Numbered from the stretch's first letter, positions 25,207 through 34,401 are shown. The stretch: 64,000 nt of DNA from Micavibrio aeruginosavorus_D (GCF_051245535.1 NZ_CP195303.1:1302001-1366000); one strand, 5' to 3'. Notes: generated by a model from the sequence alone, not told the origin. Numbers and translations are program-made.

Positions 25207-26082
25207 ATGACCAGTGATGCATCCCAACTGCGTGCCGCACAAAGCTCCGATGATTCATCCGGGGGCGCTGGTGGTCCGGATGTGGTCCTCAGCATCACCG
25301 CGCCCCGCCGCAAGCTGGATCTGGCCACCGTTGTTGGTGTGACAAGCGCGTTGGCGCTGATTGCCGGTGGTATCGCCATTGGTCAAAGCAACGCCAGCTT
25401 CTTTAACCTGCCATCCATCCTGATCGTTGTTCTGGGCACCGTTGCCGCGACCAGCATTGCCTTCACCGGCGAAGAACTGCGCAAATCCATTGGCGTCATG
25501 GGCAATTCCCTGTTCCGCCGCGTGTGGAAACCATCCGTGATGGCGAAACAATTGATGGATCTGGCCATGATTGCGCGCAAACGCGGTTTGCTGGCGCTAG
25601 CCGGGGCCGAAAGCGAATTGAAGAAAGACAAGTTCCTGCAAAGCGCCGTGCAACTGGTCACCGATGGTTATAACGCCGACGACATTGACCGTGTATTGAG
25701 CCAGGAAATCGACGCGCTGGTTGAACGCCACCGCCGGTCCGCCAATATTCTGCGCCGCGGGTCCGAAATTGCCCCGGCGATGGGGCTGATCGGGACGCTG
25801 ATTGGTCTGGTGCAAATGCTGGCCGATCTGGATAACCCGGATGCGATTGGCCCGGCCATGGCTGTGGCCCTGCTCACCACCTTCTATGGCGCGGTGCTGG
25901 GCATGGTTTTGCTGGCCCCACTGGCAGCCAAGCTGGAACGCAATTCCAATGACGAAGCCACGATCAAAACCATGATCGCCCTGGCCATGACCTCGATTGC
26001 CCGGCAGGACAACCCCCGCCGTCTGGAAATGCTGTTGAACAGCGAATTGCCGCCAGCCGAGCGGATCAAATATTTCGATTGA
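25207..26082 (+). CDS. motA: Flagellar stator protein MotA (MotA/PomA type)
   Basis: MotA forms the ring of the ion-driven stator around MotB. The 291-residue protein has four membrane segments (around residues 38-58, 62-82, 190-212, 218-240) and the MotA hallmark region RRGSEIAPAMGLIGTLIGLV followed by AVALLTTFYGAVLGMVLLAP. The signature prolines of the family lie near these. It has an N-terminal extension rich in Ser and Asp before the first segment. No motB is present in the window, although the two genes are usually adjacent. Confidence 0.85.
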   Translation: MTSDASQLRAAQSSDDSSGGAGGPDVVLSITAPRRKLDLATVVGVTSALALIAGGIAIGQSNASFFNLPSILIVVLGTVAATSIAFTGEELRKSIGVMGNSLFRRVWKPSVMAKQLMDLAMIARKRGLLALAGAESELKKDKFLQSAVQLVTDGYNADDIDRVLSQEIDALVERHRRSANILRRGSEIAPAMGLIGTLIGLVQMLADLDNPDAIGPAMAVALLTTFYGAVLGMVLLAPLAAKLERNSNDEATIKTMIALAMTSIARQDNPRRLEMLLNSELPPAERIKYFD

Positions 26083-26188
26083 GAATCAAGCCTTAAAGCT
26101 GTGAAAATTATGGCAAAGTATGCCATTCACCCTTTTCCTTCCCCCACTTTGGCCCTAATATCATTGACTCAAAAGGGGTTAAGTGAAC

Positions 26189-27598
26189 ATGCGTCTAATG
26201 ATTGTCGGACAACTTGAAGGCTATATCAGCGCGGCGGGTAAAATCGCCCTGCAGCGCGGCGCCAAAGTCATCCATTGCGAAGATATCGAACAAGCCCTCG
26301 GCGCGTTGCGGAATGGCAAGGGCGCCGATCTGGTGATGATCGACGTGAAACAAAAAGTCGGCCAGTTTGTTGAAGCGCTGAAGGCCGAGCGCATCCATTT
26401 GCCCGTCGTCGCCTGTGGCATCAACACCGACGCCCGCGCCGCCGTGAAGGCGATTCAGGATGGCGCGAAAGAATACATTCCCCTGCCCCCGGATGCAGAA
26501 TTGATCGCGGCGGTTCTGTCCGCCGTGACCGAAGAAAACAATACGATGATCGCGAATGACGCGGTCATGCAGGCCGTCGTCAAAATGGCCGACAAAATTG
26601 CCCCGTCCGAAGCCACCGTGTTGATCACGGGTGAATCCGGTACGGGTAAAGAAGTCATGTCGCGCTACATTCACAACAAATCCAAACGCAAGGACGGCGC
26701 GTTCATTGCCCTGAACTGCGCCGCCATTCCGGAATCATTGCTGGAATCTGAATTGTTCGGCCATGAAAAGGGTGCGTTTACCGGCGCAACATCCCGCCGC
26801 CTTGGCAAATTTGAAGAAGCGCATGGCGGCACCTTGCTGCTGGACGAAGTGACCGAAATGCACCCGTCCTTGCAGGCCAAATTGCTGCGCGCGATTCAGG
26901 AACGCGAAATCACCCGCATTGGTAACAACGACCCGGTGAAGGTGGATGTGCGCTTGATCGCAACATCGAACCGCAATCTGGAAGACAGCGTGAAGAAGGG
27001 CGAGTTCCGCGAAGATTTGTATTTCCGCCTGAACGTCGTCAATATCCGCCTGCCCGCCTTGCGCGAACGCCCGGGCGATATCGCACCGCTGGCGCAATTC
27101 TTCGCCGATAAATTTTCTGACCAGAATGGCGTTGATAAAAAACGCATTGCGGCGGATGCCCAGCGCGCCCTGCAAGCCTATAAATGGCGCGGCAATATTC
27201 GCGAGCTGGAAAACACCATGCACCGTGCCGTGCTGATGTCGATGGCCGATGAAATTGAAACCGAAGCCATCTTCCTGCCCGAAGGCGGCGGTCTGGGGTC
27301 CTCCCCGGCGGCCAGCCCGGGCAACGCCCCGTCTTTGTCCGGCGTATCCGGCGCGGGGGCCACGGCCTCCTCCTCCCCGTCTGAAATCCAGAATCCGGGG
27401 GCGGTTGAGACCCTGGTGGGCCGGACCATCGCCGATGTGGAACGCCATATGATATTGAATACATTGGGTCATTGCCTGGGCAACCGGACCCATGCGGCCA
27501 ATATTCTGGGTATTTCCATACGGACCTTGCGGAACAAGCTGAACCAGTATAAAGACGAGGGGATCGATGTCCCGGCCGCCGCCGGCGGGGAACGATAA
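26189..27598 (+). CDS. flbD: Sigma-54-dependent flagellar regulator FlbD
   Basis: FlbD activates late flagellar genes through sigma-54 in Caulobacter. The 469-residue protein has a receiver-like N-terminus (MRLMIVGQLEGYISAAG) that lacks the paired acidic residues expected after the first strand. The AAA+ domain has Walker A GESGTGKE, the sigma-54 contact motif ELFGHEKGAFTGA and Walker B GGTLLLDE. The C-terminus is a Fis-type helix-turn-helix (NRTHAANILGISIRTLRNKL). The ATG at 26189, ten bases after GGGG, gives the same start as other FlbD proteins; a GTG two codons earlier is possible. FliX (6857-7309) is its likely regulator. The linker between AAA+ and HTH is Ser/Gly/Ala-rich. Confidence 0.93.
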   Translation: MRLMIVGQLEGYISAAGKIALQRGAKVIHCEDIEQALGALRNGKGADLVMIDVKQKVGQFVEALKAERIHLPVVACGINTDARAAVKAIQDGAKEYIPLPPDAELIAAVLSAVTEENNTMIANDAVMQAVVKMADKIAPSEATVLITGESGTGKEVMSRYIHNKSKRKDGAFIALNCAAIPESLLESELFGHEKGAFTGATSRRLGKFEEAHGGTLLLDEVTEMHPSLQAKLLRAIQEREITRIGNNDPVKVDVRLIATSNRNLEDSVKKGEFREDLYFRLNVVNIRLPALRERPGDIAPLAQFFADKFSDQNGVDKKRIAADAQRALQAYKWRGNIRELENTMHRAVLMSMADEIETEAIFLPEGGGLGSSPAASPGNAPSLSGVSGAGATASSSPSEIQNPGAVETLVGRTIADVERHMILNTLGHCLGNRTHAANILGISIRTLRNKLNQYKDEGIDVPAAAGGER

Positions 27599-27642
27599 GC
27601 CCCTAAAAAACAACCAAAAACGACTGACAAGGATACATAATC

Positions 27643-27933
27643 ATGATCAATTTCCGTACCCTGATGCTGAGCGCAATGATCCTGCCGGCTTTGGCTCTGG
27701 CCGCTTGCGACAACAAAAAAGAAGACGCGGCTCCGGCTGACGCTGCTGCAACCGAAGAAGCCGCTCCGGCTGCTGACGCTGCACCGAGCAACGCTGAAAT
27801 GGGCATCGAAATGCCGCAACCGGAAGCCGTTGAAAACGCCGCTCCGGTTATGGAAGCCCCAGTGATGGAAGCCCCGGCAATGGAAGCGCCTGTGATGGAA
27901 GCTCCGGCTGCTGAAGAAGGCGCTGCACACTAA
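27643..27933 (+). CDS. Small Ala/Glu/Pro-rich lipoprotein with pentapeptide repeats
   Basis: The 96-residue precursor has a lipoprotein signal with lipobox LAAC (Cys near residue 23), followed by Asp at the +2 position. In enteric bacteria that position favours retention in the inner membrane, though the rule is uncertain here. The mature part is low-complexity and ends in five tandem (M)EAP(V/A) units. AAGGA precedes the ATG. The family is not one I recognise. It is followed by the terminator at 27954, shared with the converging OmpA-type gene. Confidence 0.75.
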   Translation: MINFRTLMLSAMILPALALAACDNKKEDAAPADAAATEEAAPAADAAPSNAEMGIEMPQPEAVENAAPVMEAPVMEAPAMEAPVMEAPAAEEGAAH

Positions 27934-27953
27934 TTCTGTGTCGCATTGAATAC

Positions 27954-27983
27954 AAAAACGGGGCCCATCGGCCCCGTTTTTTT
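27954..27983. terminator. Bidirectional terminator between the small lipoprotein and OmpA-type genes
   Basis: AAAAACGGGGCC and GGCCCCGTTTTT pair perfectly over 12 bases around CATC, with T-runs in both directions. Confidence 0.9.
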
Positions 27984-28872
27984 ATCCCGTAAAACCAAAC
28001 GATGGCGTGGCAACAATATCCACGCGGCGATTTTCGGCATGATCGCCGGTTTCGGTATCACTATCACCCAACACCGTGTCGGCATGCTCTTCGTTCTCGA
28101 CCGCAATACGGTCCGGATCAATCCCCATTTGCGCCAGCGCATTGCGCACGGCAATGGCCCGGCGCATGGACAAAGACGGGTTTGGTTTATTGCGCCCGCT
28201 GGTGTCGGTTACGCCTGATAAATCAAGCGTCCAGTGCGGTCGATGGCGCATGGATACAGCCAGATCCATCAACACAATGCGCGACTGTTCATTGATCACA
28301 ATGCTGTTGGTATCAAAATACACGGCGGTGCGTACCGCCGCCTGATCTACGTCGCCGGACAGGCTTTGCATCGCATTTCTAAACTGATCCCGGCAGGGCA
28401 GCGTGGCAATGACGGATAACACATCCTGCTGCATCGCCGATTGCGCAACCCAGCAATCAAAACTCACCTGCGCCACGGCCAGCGCATTGTCATTGCCGAT
28501 GCCGCGCATGATGGAGAGCGCTTCATCCAACGCCATCGCCGCCCGGTCCAGATCGGGGGTCAGCGACACGGGAATAATATTCGGGTCCACAACATCCCGC
28601 GCAACCGGCTTGGCTTTCGCCGCGGCAAAGGCCTTGCGCGCAAAATGGGCGGACAAGTCACGGTCCCCGCCCTCCTGCTCCATCCCGGCCAGCGCCTGAT
28701 ACTCCCGCGCCAGATAGCTGTTGTAATCAGACCCGCTGACCTTCAGCGACCGGACATTGGTCGTAATGCAGGCGGACATCATCCCCCCGGCCACGCCCGC
28801 CAGCAAAACGAGGCGAACGGCACGGGCAAAGCCATGATACGGAAAAGAGTGTGAAGGCGGTGCGGAAATCAT
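27982..28872 (-). CDS. OmpA-family lipoprotein
   Basis: The 296-residue precursor has a signal ending in a lipobox-like MSAC, then a helical region (residues about 40-170) with ITTNVRSLKVSGSDYN, and a C-terminal OmpA-like peptidoglycan-binding domain. That domain has VYFDTNSIVINEQSRIVLMD, LSGVTDTSGRNKPN, LSMRRAIAVRNALAQMG and the final ENRRVDIVATP. It probably tethers the outer membrane to the cell wall. AGGA lies seven bases before the ATG. It is convergent with the small lipoprotein gene and divergent from flhA. Confidence 0.85.
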   Translation of the reverse strand: MISAPPSHSFPYHGFARAVRLVLLAGVAGGMMSACITTNVRSLKVSGSDYNSYLAREYQALAGMEQEGGDRDLSAHFARKAFAAAKAKPVARDVVDPNIIPVSLTPDLDRAAMALDEALSIMRGIGNDNALAVAQVSFDCWVAQSAMQQDVLSVIATLPCRDQFRNAMQSLSGDVDQAAVRTAVYFDTNSIVINEQSRIVLMDLAVSMRHRPHWTLDLSGVTDTSGRNKPNPSLSMRRAIAVRNALAQMGIDPDRIAVENEEHADTVLGDSDTETGDHAENRRVDIVATPSFGFTG

Positions 28873-29054
28873 CCCCGAATCCTAATGGAAAACCGCAGAA
28901 TGACAAGTGTTTAACACCGAAATCCACGGATCAGGGTTTGCATGTTCCCCCCGCCCCGCGTAAAATATTATGGACACCTGCCGACACCCGGAAACGGGAT
29001 CAAGGCGGGGGTTCTTTTGTGTAATGCTCTTTCCCCGTCCGGGCTGTTTTTTTC

Positions 29055-31157
29055 ATGGCTGATGCACCGTCGAATTTTTCGTTGAACATGGGTCGCGCCA
29101 AGGGTGCGGCTGGATCGGTGCTGCGCGGGGATGCCTTGCTGGCCCTGGGTATCGTCGTCATCCTGATGTTCATGATGGTGCCGCTGCCGCCCTTCGTTCT
29201 GGACATGGGCTTGTCGCTGTCTATCACCTTCTCCATTCTGGTCCTGATGACGGCCTTGTTCATCAAGACACCGCTGGAATTTTCAACGTTCCCGACCGTC
29301 TTGCTGATCACCACGGCGCTGCGTCTGGGTCTGAACATTGCCTCCACGCGCCTGATCCTTGAAAACGGGCACGAGGGGTCCAACGCCGCCGGGCATGTTA
29401 TCGAAGCGTTCGGAACATTCATCATCCGCGAAAACTACGTCATTGGCGGTATCGTTTTCGCCATTCTGGTTATCGTCAACTTCGTCGTTATTACCAAGGG
29501 TTCGGGCCGTATTGCCGAAGTGGCCGCGCGTTTCACATTGGACGCCATGCCCGGTAAACAAATGGCGGTCGACGCCGATTTGTCATCCGGCCTGATCACC
29601 GAAGACGAAGCCAAACTGCGCCGGAAAAATCTAGAGCAGGAAAGCACATTCTTCGGGGCCATGGACGGTGCGGCGAAATTCGTGCGCGGTGACGCCATCG
29701 CCGGTTTGCTGATTACCTTCATCAACGTGGTCGCCGGTATCATCATCGGCACGGCCCAGCACGGGCTCAGCCTCGCTGAATCGGCGCAGAATTATACCCT
29801 GTTGACCATCGGTGACGGTCTGGTCAGCCAGATCCCGGCGCTGATCGTTTCCGTTGCCGCCGGTATGCTGGTGTCCAAGGCCGGCGTTGAAGGCGCGGCG
29901 GACAAAGCGTTGACGGTTCAGTTCTCGCGTTATCCGAAAGCCATGGGCCTGTCCGGTGGTTTGATCATCATGCTGGGTCTGGTTCCCGGCATTCCCACAT
30001 TGCCCTTCCTGTTCCTCGGCGGCATCACGGCGGGTCTGGCGTGGTTGAGCATGCGGAAACAACAAACCGTCGAGGAAGAGAAAATCGCCCTCGCCGCCCC
30101 GCAGAAACAAGGCGCAGTGGCCGAAGAACCCATATCCAAAGCCTTGGCCATCGACACAATCAGGCTGGAGCTGGGCTATGGCTTGCTCCCGCTGGTTCAG
30201 GGCGAAGGCAGCAACAAGCTGACCGATCAGGTCAAGGGATTGCGCCGTCAGTTGGCCGAAGATATGGGCTACATCCTGCCCGCCGTACGGATTCAGGACA
30301 ATCTGCAACTGCCCGCCAACACCTACACCGTGCGCATCAAGGAAATCGAAGCGGGCCGTGGCGAGGTTCGCCCCGGCATGCTGATGTGCATGGACCCGAC
30401 GGGTGCCGCCATTACCCTGCCCGGTGAAAATACGGTGGAACCGACCTTCGGCCTGCCCGCTATGTGGATCGACGAACAATACCGCGAGGAAGCGCATTTC
30501 CGTGGTTACACCGTTGTGGATGCCCCAACGGTCGTCACCACGCATCTGACCGAAATCGTCAAGGACAACATGTCCGATCTGATGTCCTACACCGAAACGC
30601 AAAAATTGCTGGACGAACTGCCGGGCGATTACCAGAAACTGGTCGCCGATGTCGTTCCGGGCAAAATGTCGGTCAGCGGATTGCAGCGTGTGTTGCAGAA
30701 TCTGGTGTCCGAACGCGTCTCGGTCCGCGACATGCCCGCCATTCTGGAGGGCATTGCCGAAGCCTCCATCTACACCAAGAACGTCACCATTATCACCGAA
30801 CATGTGCGATCCCGTCTGGCGCGCCAGATTTGCGAACGCAACGTCAACGCCCATGGCGTTGTGCCGCTGGTCACGCTGTCCCCGGATTGGGAACAGGCCT
30901 TTGCCGAATCCCTGCTGGGTGATGGCGAAGAAAAACAACTGGCCATGGCCCCCAGCCAATTGCAGGATTTCATCACTGCGGTCCGCACCGTGTACGAAAA
31001 ATTGGCCCAGACGGGTGAAGTTCCGGTCATGCTCACCTCCCCCGGCATTCGCCCCTATGTCCGGTCGATCGTCGAACGCTTCCGCCCGCAAACGGTGGTC
31101 ATGTCACAAAACGAAATCCACCCGAAAGCCAAGATCAGGACGTTGGGACAGATTTGA
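29055..31157 (+). CDS. flhA: Flagellar export gate protein FlhA
   Basis: FlhA is the main membrane component of the flagellar type III export gate. The 700-residue protein has about eight N-terminal membrane segments (for example DALLALGIVVILMFMMVPLP), the loop segment VAARFTLDAMPGKQMAVDAD characteristic of the FHIPEP family, and a large cytoplasmic C-terminus with RLELGYGLLPLV and the conserved VRSIVERFRPQTVVMSQNEI. Length matches the family. Its TGA overlaps the TTG start of the next gene by four bases, suggesting coupling with the DUF3137 pair. Confidence 0.96.
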   Translation: MADAPSNFSLNMGRAKGAAGSVLRGDALLALGIVVILMFMMVPLPPFVLDMGLSLSITFSILVLMTALFIKTPLEFSTFPTVLLITTALRLGLNIASTRLILENGHEGSNAAGHVIEAFGTFIIRENYVIGGIVFAILVIVNFVVITKGSGRIAEVAARFTLDAMPGKQMAVDADLSSGLITEDEAKLRRKNLEQESTFFGAMDGAAKFVRGDAIAGLLITFINVVAGIIIGTAQHGLSLAESAQNYTLLTIGDGLVSQIPALIVSVAAGMLVSKAGVEGAADKALTVQFSRYPKAMGLSGGLIIMLGLVPGIPTLPFLFLGGITAGLAWLSMRKQQTVEEEKIALAAPQKQGAVAEEPISKALAIDTIRLELGYGLLPLVQGEGSNKLTDQVKGLRRQLAEDMGYILPAVRIQDNLQLPANTYTVRIKEIEAGRGEVRPGMLMCMDPTGAAITLPGENTVEPTFGLPAMWIDEQYREEAHFRGYTVVDAPTVVTTHLTEIVKDNMSDLMSYTETQKLLDELPGDYQKLVADVVPGKMSVSGLQRVLQNLVSERVSVRDMPAILEGIAEASIYTKNVTIITEHVRSRLARQICERNVNAHGVVPLVTLSPDWEQAFAESLLGDGEEKQLAMAPSQLQDFITAVRTVYEKLAQTGEVPVMLTSPGIRPYVRSIVERFRPQTVVMSQNEIHPKAKIRTLGQI

Positions 31158-32161
31158 GTCCATCATTCGACAGCATCGACCAGATCAAGGATATGGACTT
31201 GCATATCCAACGTCTGGACATTGCCAAAGACATTGAACGCACAATCCAGCATAAAATTGACAGCTTCGAAAGCGTCCGCCGCTTTCATCGCAATGGCTAT
31301 ATCGTGTTTTGGGGACTGTATGCCTGTATGGCGGCGGGGTTTGTTTGGTTCCTTTTTATGGGCCGCGCCGATCCTGACATTGAAATCATCGCAAAGACGA
31401 CAGCTCTCTTTGCCGCGTTAAGCGCAGCGGCCTTTACCGGGGCACGCGAACAAAAGAAAAAATATTTAAGGCATGTCAAACGCGGCCTTATGTTCGCTCT
31501 GTCCCAGGAATTGAACATTAAATACAACCCCACCGGTTTTTTTCGTCTGGGCGATTTGTATGATCACCTGCTGTTACCCAGCTACGATATTCGGCTGGTG
31601 GAGGATGGATTTGAGGCCACGATCGGCGAGCGCCGTATACAATTTCAAGAAGCCCGCCTGATTGCCAAACATATCGACATTGAACGCGGCAAATGGTTAA
31701 GCGGCTACGTCATGTTTCAAGGGGTTGTCGCCACCATCCCCCTGAATAAATATCTGGACCACCACACGCTGATTTTCTCGCGTGATTATGTGACGCGCAA
31801 AACTGCCGCCAATATGGACCCGCGCTTCCTGCCCTTTAAACGCGTCAATATGGTCAGCCGAAAGTTTCAGGACCAATTCAAAATCTACTCAACATCAGAA
31901 ACCGAAGGCCATTACATCTTCGACCCGTCCTTCATTGAACGTTTTTTAGAGGCCACGCAACCCGTCGGCGCAAAATCGGTCAGTGCTAGTTTTTACAAAG
32001 ATACGCTGGCCATCGCGATTGCCTTTAATCGTGACCTCTTTGAATTTGGCAACCTTCACACCCCGACTGATACGCTGGCCATAAAGCAGGTCATTGACGA
32101 CATTGCCATCGTCGCCGATATCGTTGAAACACTAAACATGAACCCTCATATCGGGTTATAA
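31154..32161 (+). CDS. DUF3137-type membrane protein, first of a tandem pair
   Basis: The 335-residue protein has an N-terminal helical part, two membrane segments at about residues 49-95 (NGYIVFWGLYACMAAGFVWF and ATTALFAALSAAAFTGA), and a long C-terminal domain with FQDQFKIYSTSETEGHYIFD and PSFIERFLEA, the pattern of the DUF3137 family. I chose the TTG at 31154 because it overlaps the flhA stop and has GGGA upstream; an ATG at 31193 has poor spacing. Function is unknown. Being coupled to flhA and upstream of flhF suggests a link to flagellar work or simply co-expression. Confidence 0.7.
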   Translation: MSPSFDSIDQIKDMDLHIQRLDIAKDIERTIQHKIDSFESVRRFHRNGYIVFWGLYACMAAGFVWFLFMGRADPDIEIIAKTTALFAALSAAAFTGAREQKKKYLRHVKRGLMFALSQELNIKYNPTGFFRLGDLYDHLLLPSYDIRLVEDGFEATIGERRIQFQEARLIAKHIDIERGKWLSGYVMFQGVVATIPLNKYLDHHTLIFSRDYVTRKTAANMDPRFLPFKRVNMVSRKFQDQFKIYSTSETEGHYIFDPSFIERFLEATQPVGAKSVSASFYKDTLAIAIAFNRDLFEFGNLHTPTDTLAIKQVIDDIAIVADIVETLNMNPHIGL

Positions 32162-32162
32162 A

Positions 32163-33083
32163 ATGCAGGCACAAACCCCGGACATCACCACCCTCTGCGC
32201 TACATTGGACGAACAACGCCAGCGTTATATGCAGGTGTTCGTCATGGGTTCCCCCATGGCCTTTGCAGCGTTGTGTGCCATTGGCGCGTTGATGATGTCG
32301 GAGGAAACGGGGTTTCCGTGGGTGTTCGTTTTATTCTGGACCGCGATTGTCACGCTGGTCCTGTTCCATGTCATGAACATGAAATACCGCAAGCGGACCA
32401 AGGCCGCGTTGATGCGCGATCTGGCCACCGGGATGGGATTGGAATTTAAGGCCGATGGCGTGATGGACTGGGACGATGTCGCCCCCCACGCCATTTTGCC
32501 GCCGCATGACCGATGCGGGATTGAAGATGGATTTACGGGCACCATCGCCAATGTCCCCGTCGCGTTTCAGGAAATGAATCTGGTCGATATCAGCCGGGAC
32601 CGTGATGGCGACACCACCGAAACCACCGTATTCCACGGTGCGGTGATTCGCATCGGGATCGGCAAAACCCTGAACGCCCACACGGTGATTATGCCCGATG
32701 GGGCCGCCGGGCGGTTCTGGCGCACCGCGTTTTCAAAATTCGAACCCGTCCGCCTGTCCGCCCCGGATTTTGAAAACCGGTTCGACGTGATGGCCACGGA
32801 CCAGCTTGAAGCGCATTACATCCTCGATCCCGGTTTTATGGAATCTTTCTTGGCTGTCGGGGACCATATCGGCACCAAAAATTTCGAAGCCAGCTTTCGC
32901 GGGTCCGAAATTCTGTTCGCCATTTCACGCCCCGGCGCATTATTTGAAATCGGCCATTTGTTCCATGCCCTGACGCCACAGGATCTGGCCACGGTGCAAA
33001 ATGAAATTGCCGCGATCGAAGGGCTGGTTAACGCCTTGAAATTGAATCCCTATACCGGGCTGGGCGCAAAAATCCCGGATTGA
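32163..33083 (+). CDS. DUF3137-type membrane protein, second of a tandem pair
   Basis: This 306-residue protein is a diverged paralogue of the preceding gene, one base after its stop. It has two membrane segments at about residues 29-75 and the C-terminal pattern FENRFDVMATDQLEAHYILD with PGFMESFLAV. Its own features are a different N-terminus and a Gly/Asp-rich middle (IGIGKTLNAHTVIMPDG). The final GALFEIGHLFHALTPQDL matches ALAFNRDLFEFGNLHTPTDT of the first by position. Function unknown. Confidence 0.7.
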   Translation: MQAQTPDITTLCATLDEQRQRYMQVFVMGSPMAFAALCAIGALMMSEETGFPWVFVLFWTAIVTLVLFHVMNMKYRKRTKAALMRDLATGMGLEFKADGVMDWDDVAPHAILPPHDRCGIEDGFTGTIANVPVAFQEMNLVDISRDRDGDTTETTVFHGAVIRIGIGKTLNAHTVIMPDGAAGRFWRTAFSKFEPVRLSAPDFENRFDVMATDQLEAHYILDPGFMESFLAVGDHIGTKNFEASFRGSEILFAISRPGALFEIGHLFHALTPQDLATVQNEIAAIEGLVNALKLNPYTGLGAKIPD

Positions 33084-33098
33084 TGGAAAACTCCGCAA

Positions 33099-33192
33099 GG
33101 CCCTCTCCCCACCCCTCTCCCAGAGGGAGAGGGAGTCATCTCCGCACCCGTTCTCCCCTCTCCCTCTGGGAGAGGGGTTGGGGGAGAGGGCC
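33099..33192. repeat. Large inverted repeat, family E
   Basis: The left arm (about 33099-33134, beginning GGCCCTCTCCCC) and right arm (about 33155-33192, ending GGGGGAGAGGGCC) are near-perfect inverted copies of about 35 bases around a 20-base centre. Within each arm CCCTCTCCC/GGGAGAGGG pairs again. Confidence 0.75.
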
Positions 33193-33230
33193 GCACCCCA
33201 AAGAATTACGGCATTTTTCTTAAATCCAGG

Positions 33231-33304
33231 GATTCACTTAAACGTCCTTTACGTTTATTGTCTAGAATAGTGATTCTAGAAAACATATAATCGTTAAGTG
33301 AATC
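33231..33304. promoter_or_regulatory. Nested palindrome with three GANTC sites upstream of flhF
   Basis: The outer arms GATTCACTTAAACG (33231-33244) and CGTTAAGTGAATC (33292-33304) pair apart from one extra A. Inside lies a perfect TCTAGAAT-AGTG-ATTCTAGA palindrome (33261-33280). GANTC, the CcrM methylation site of alphaproteobacteria, occurs at 33231, 33272 and 33300. The flhF ATG is 20 bases downstream. Confidence 0.5.
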
Positions 33305-33323
33305 ACAGTTCACGGTCCCGCCC

Positions 33324-34397
33324 ATGCGCCTTAAATCGTTCTATGCCAAAACCATGACAGAGGCATTGCATATGATCCGCGAAACGCTCGGAGAAGATGC
33401 CATTATCGTCGCAACCCGCGAAGAAAACGGGGGTAAATCCGTGCGCGTCACCGCCGCCGTGGAGCAGGAAACGTTTGAGTCCCACAATGATGGATGGGGC
33501 GAACCCACCACATCCACCCCGCAAAGCCGGGCGCAGGATGGCGGATGGTTGCAATATGATGCCGAGCAGGACGAAAACGCGGTCGCGGAAGAGCTGACCG
33601 ACATTATGCTCAAGCACGCCGTACCGGAAGAAATCACGGATCAAGTCGTATCCTGCGCCACCGTCGCCGGCATGGGCAACGCGCATGAGGCGCTGGTCGC
33701 CGCCCTTGAACATCTTTACGTATTCCGCCCCCTGCCCCACAAGGCGGTCGGCAAAAATTTCGTGCTGGTCGGCCCGCCGGGTGCAGGCAAAACGCTGGGC
33801 GTGGCAAAAATGGCCACACGCGCCGTTATGGCTGGGCAAAAAGTGGCCGTTATTACCACCGATACGCTGCGCGCCGGTGGCGTCGAACAATTGGCGGCAT
33901 TTACCAAAATACTGAACGTCCCGCTGGAAAAAGCGCGTGATCCGCGCGATCTGGGCCGGGCGATGGACGCCGTGCGCGGTGCGGACCACATCGTGATTGA
34001 TACCGGGGGCCTGAACCCCTTTAACCCGCAGGAAATGCGCGACCTGGCCCGCATGATGGCCGTGGCGAACATGGACCCCATTCTGGTCATGCCCGCGGGT
34101 GTTGATGCCGATGAATCCGGGGAAATGGCCCGTGTGTATGCCAGCCTTGGCGTCCGCACGATGATGTCGACCCGTTTGGATATTGCCCGCCGCATTGGCG
34201 GGCTTCTGGCCGCCGCCCATTATGGTGGCCTGGTTTTTGCAGACGCCAGCAATACATCTCAGGTGGCCGAAGGCCTGTTCGGGATGTCGCCGGATCGTCT
34301 GGCGCGTATCTTGATGCCCCGCAGCGCCCCGGCGGATCGTGGTTCCACGACATCCCCCGGTTCGGCGTCGCCCAAAAAGACAGTCAATGCAGGATAA
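33324..34397 (+). CDS. flhF: Flagellar placement GTPase FlhF
   Basis: FlhF is an SRP-type GTPase that places the flagellum at the pole and recruits FliF. The 357-residue protein begins MRLKSFYAKTMTEALHMIRE and has the FlhF N-terminal region GEDAIIVATREENGGKSVRV. The G-domain has Walker A GPPGAGKT, TTDTLRAGGVEQLA and the later IDTGGLNPFNP. A short Pro/Ser-rich C-terminus overlaps no other gene; flhG starts four bases after its stop. The palindrome at 33231-33304 may control it. Confidence 0.92.
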   Translation: MRLKSFYAKTMTEALHMIRETLGEDAIIVATREENGGKSVRVTAAVEQETFESHNDGWGEPTTSTPQSRAQDGGWLQYDAEQDENAVAEELTDIMLKHAVPEEITDQVVSCATVAGMGNAHEALVAALEHLYVFRPLPHKAVGKNFVLVGPPGAGKTLGVAKMATRAVMAGQKVAVITTDTLRAGGVEQLAAFTKILNVPLEKARDPRDLGRAMDAVRGADHIVIDTGGLNPFNPQEMRDLARMMAVANMDPILVMPAGVDADESGEMARVYASLGVRTMMSTRLDIARRIGGLLAAAHYGGLVFADASNTSQVAEGLFGMSPDRLARILMPRSAPADRGSTTSPGSASPKKTVNAG

Positions 34398-34401
34398 CAC
34401 C

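Noticed and set aside
29631..31091. 486-codon frame antisense to flhA
   Set aside because: Shadow frame; composition (many His, Gln, Gly) is typical of reverse reading of GC-rich genes.
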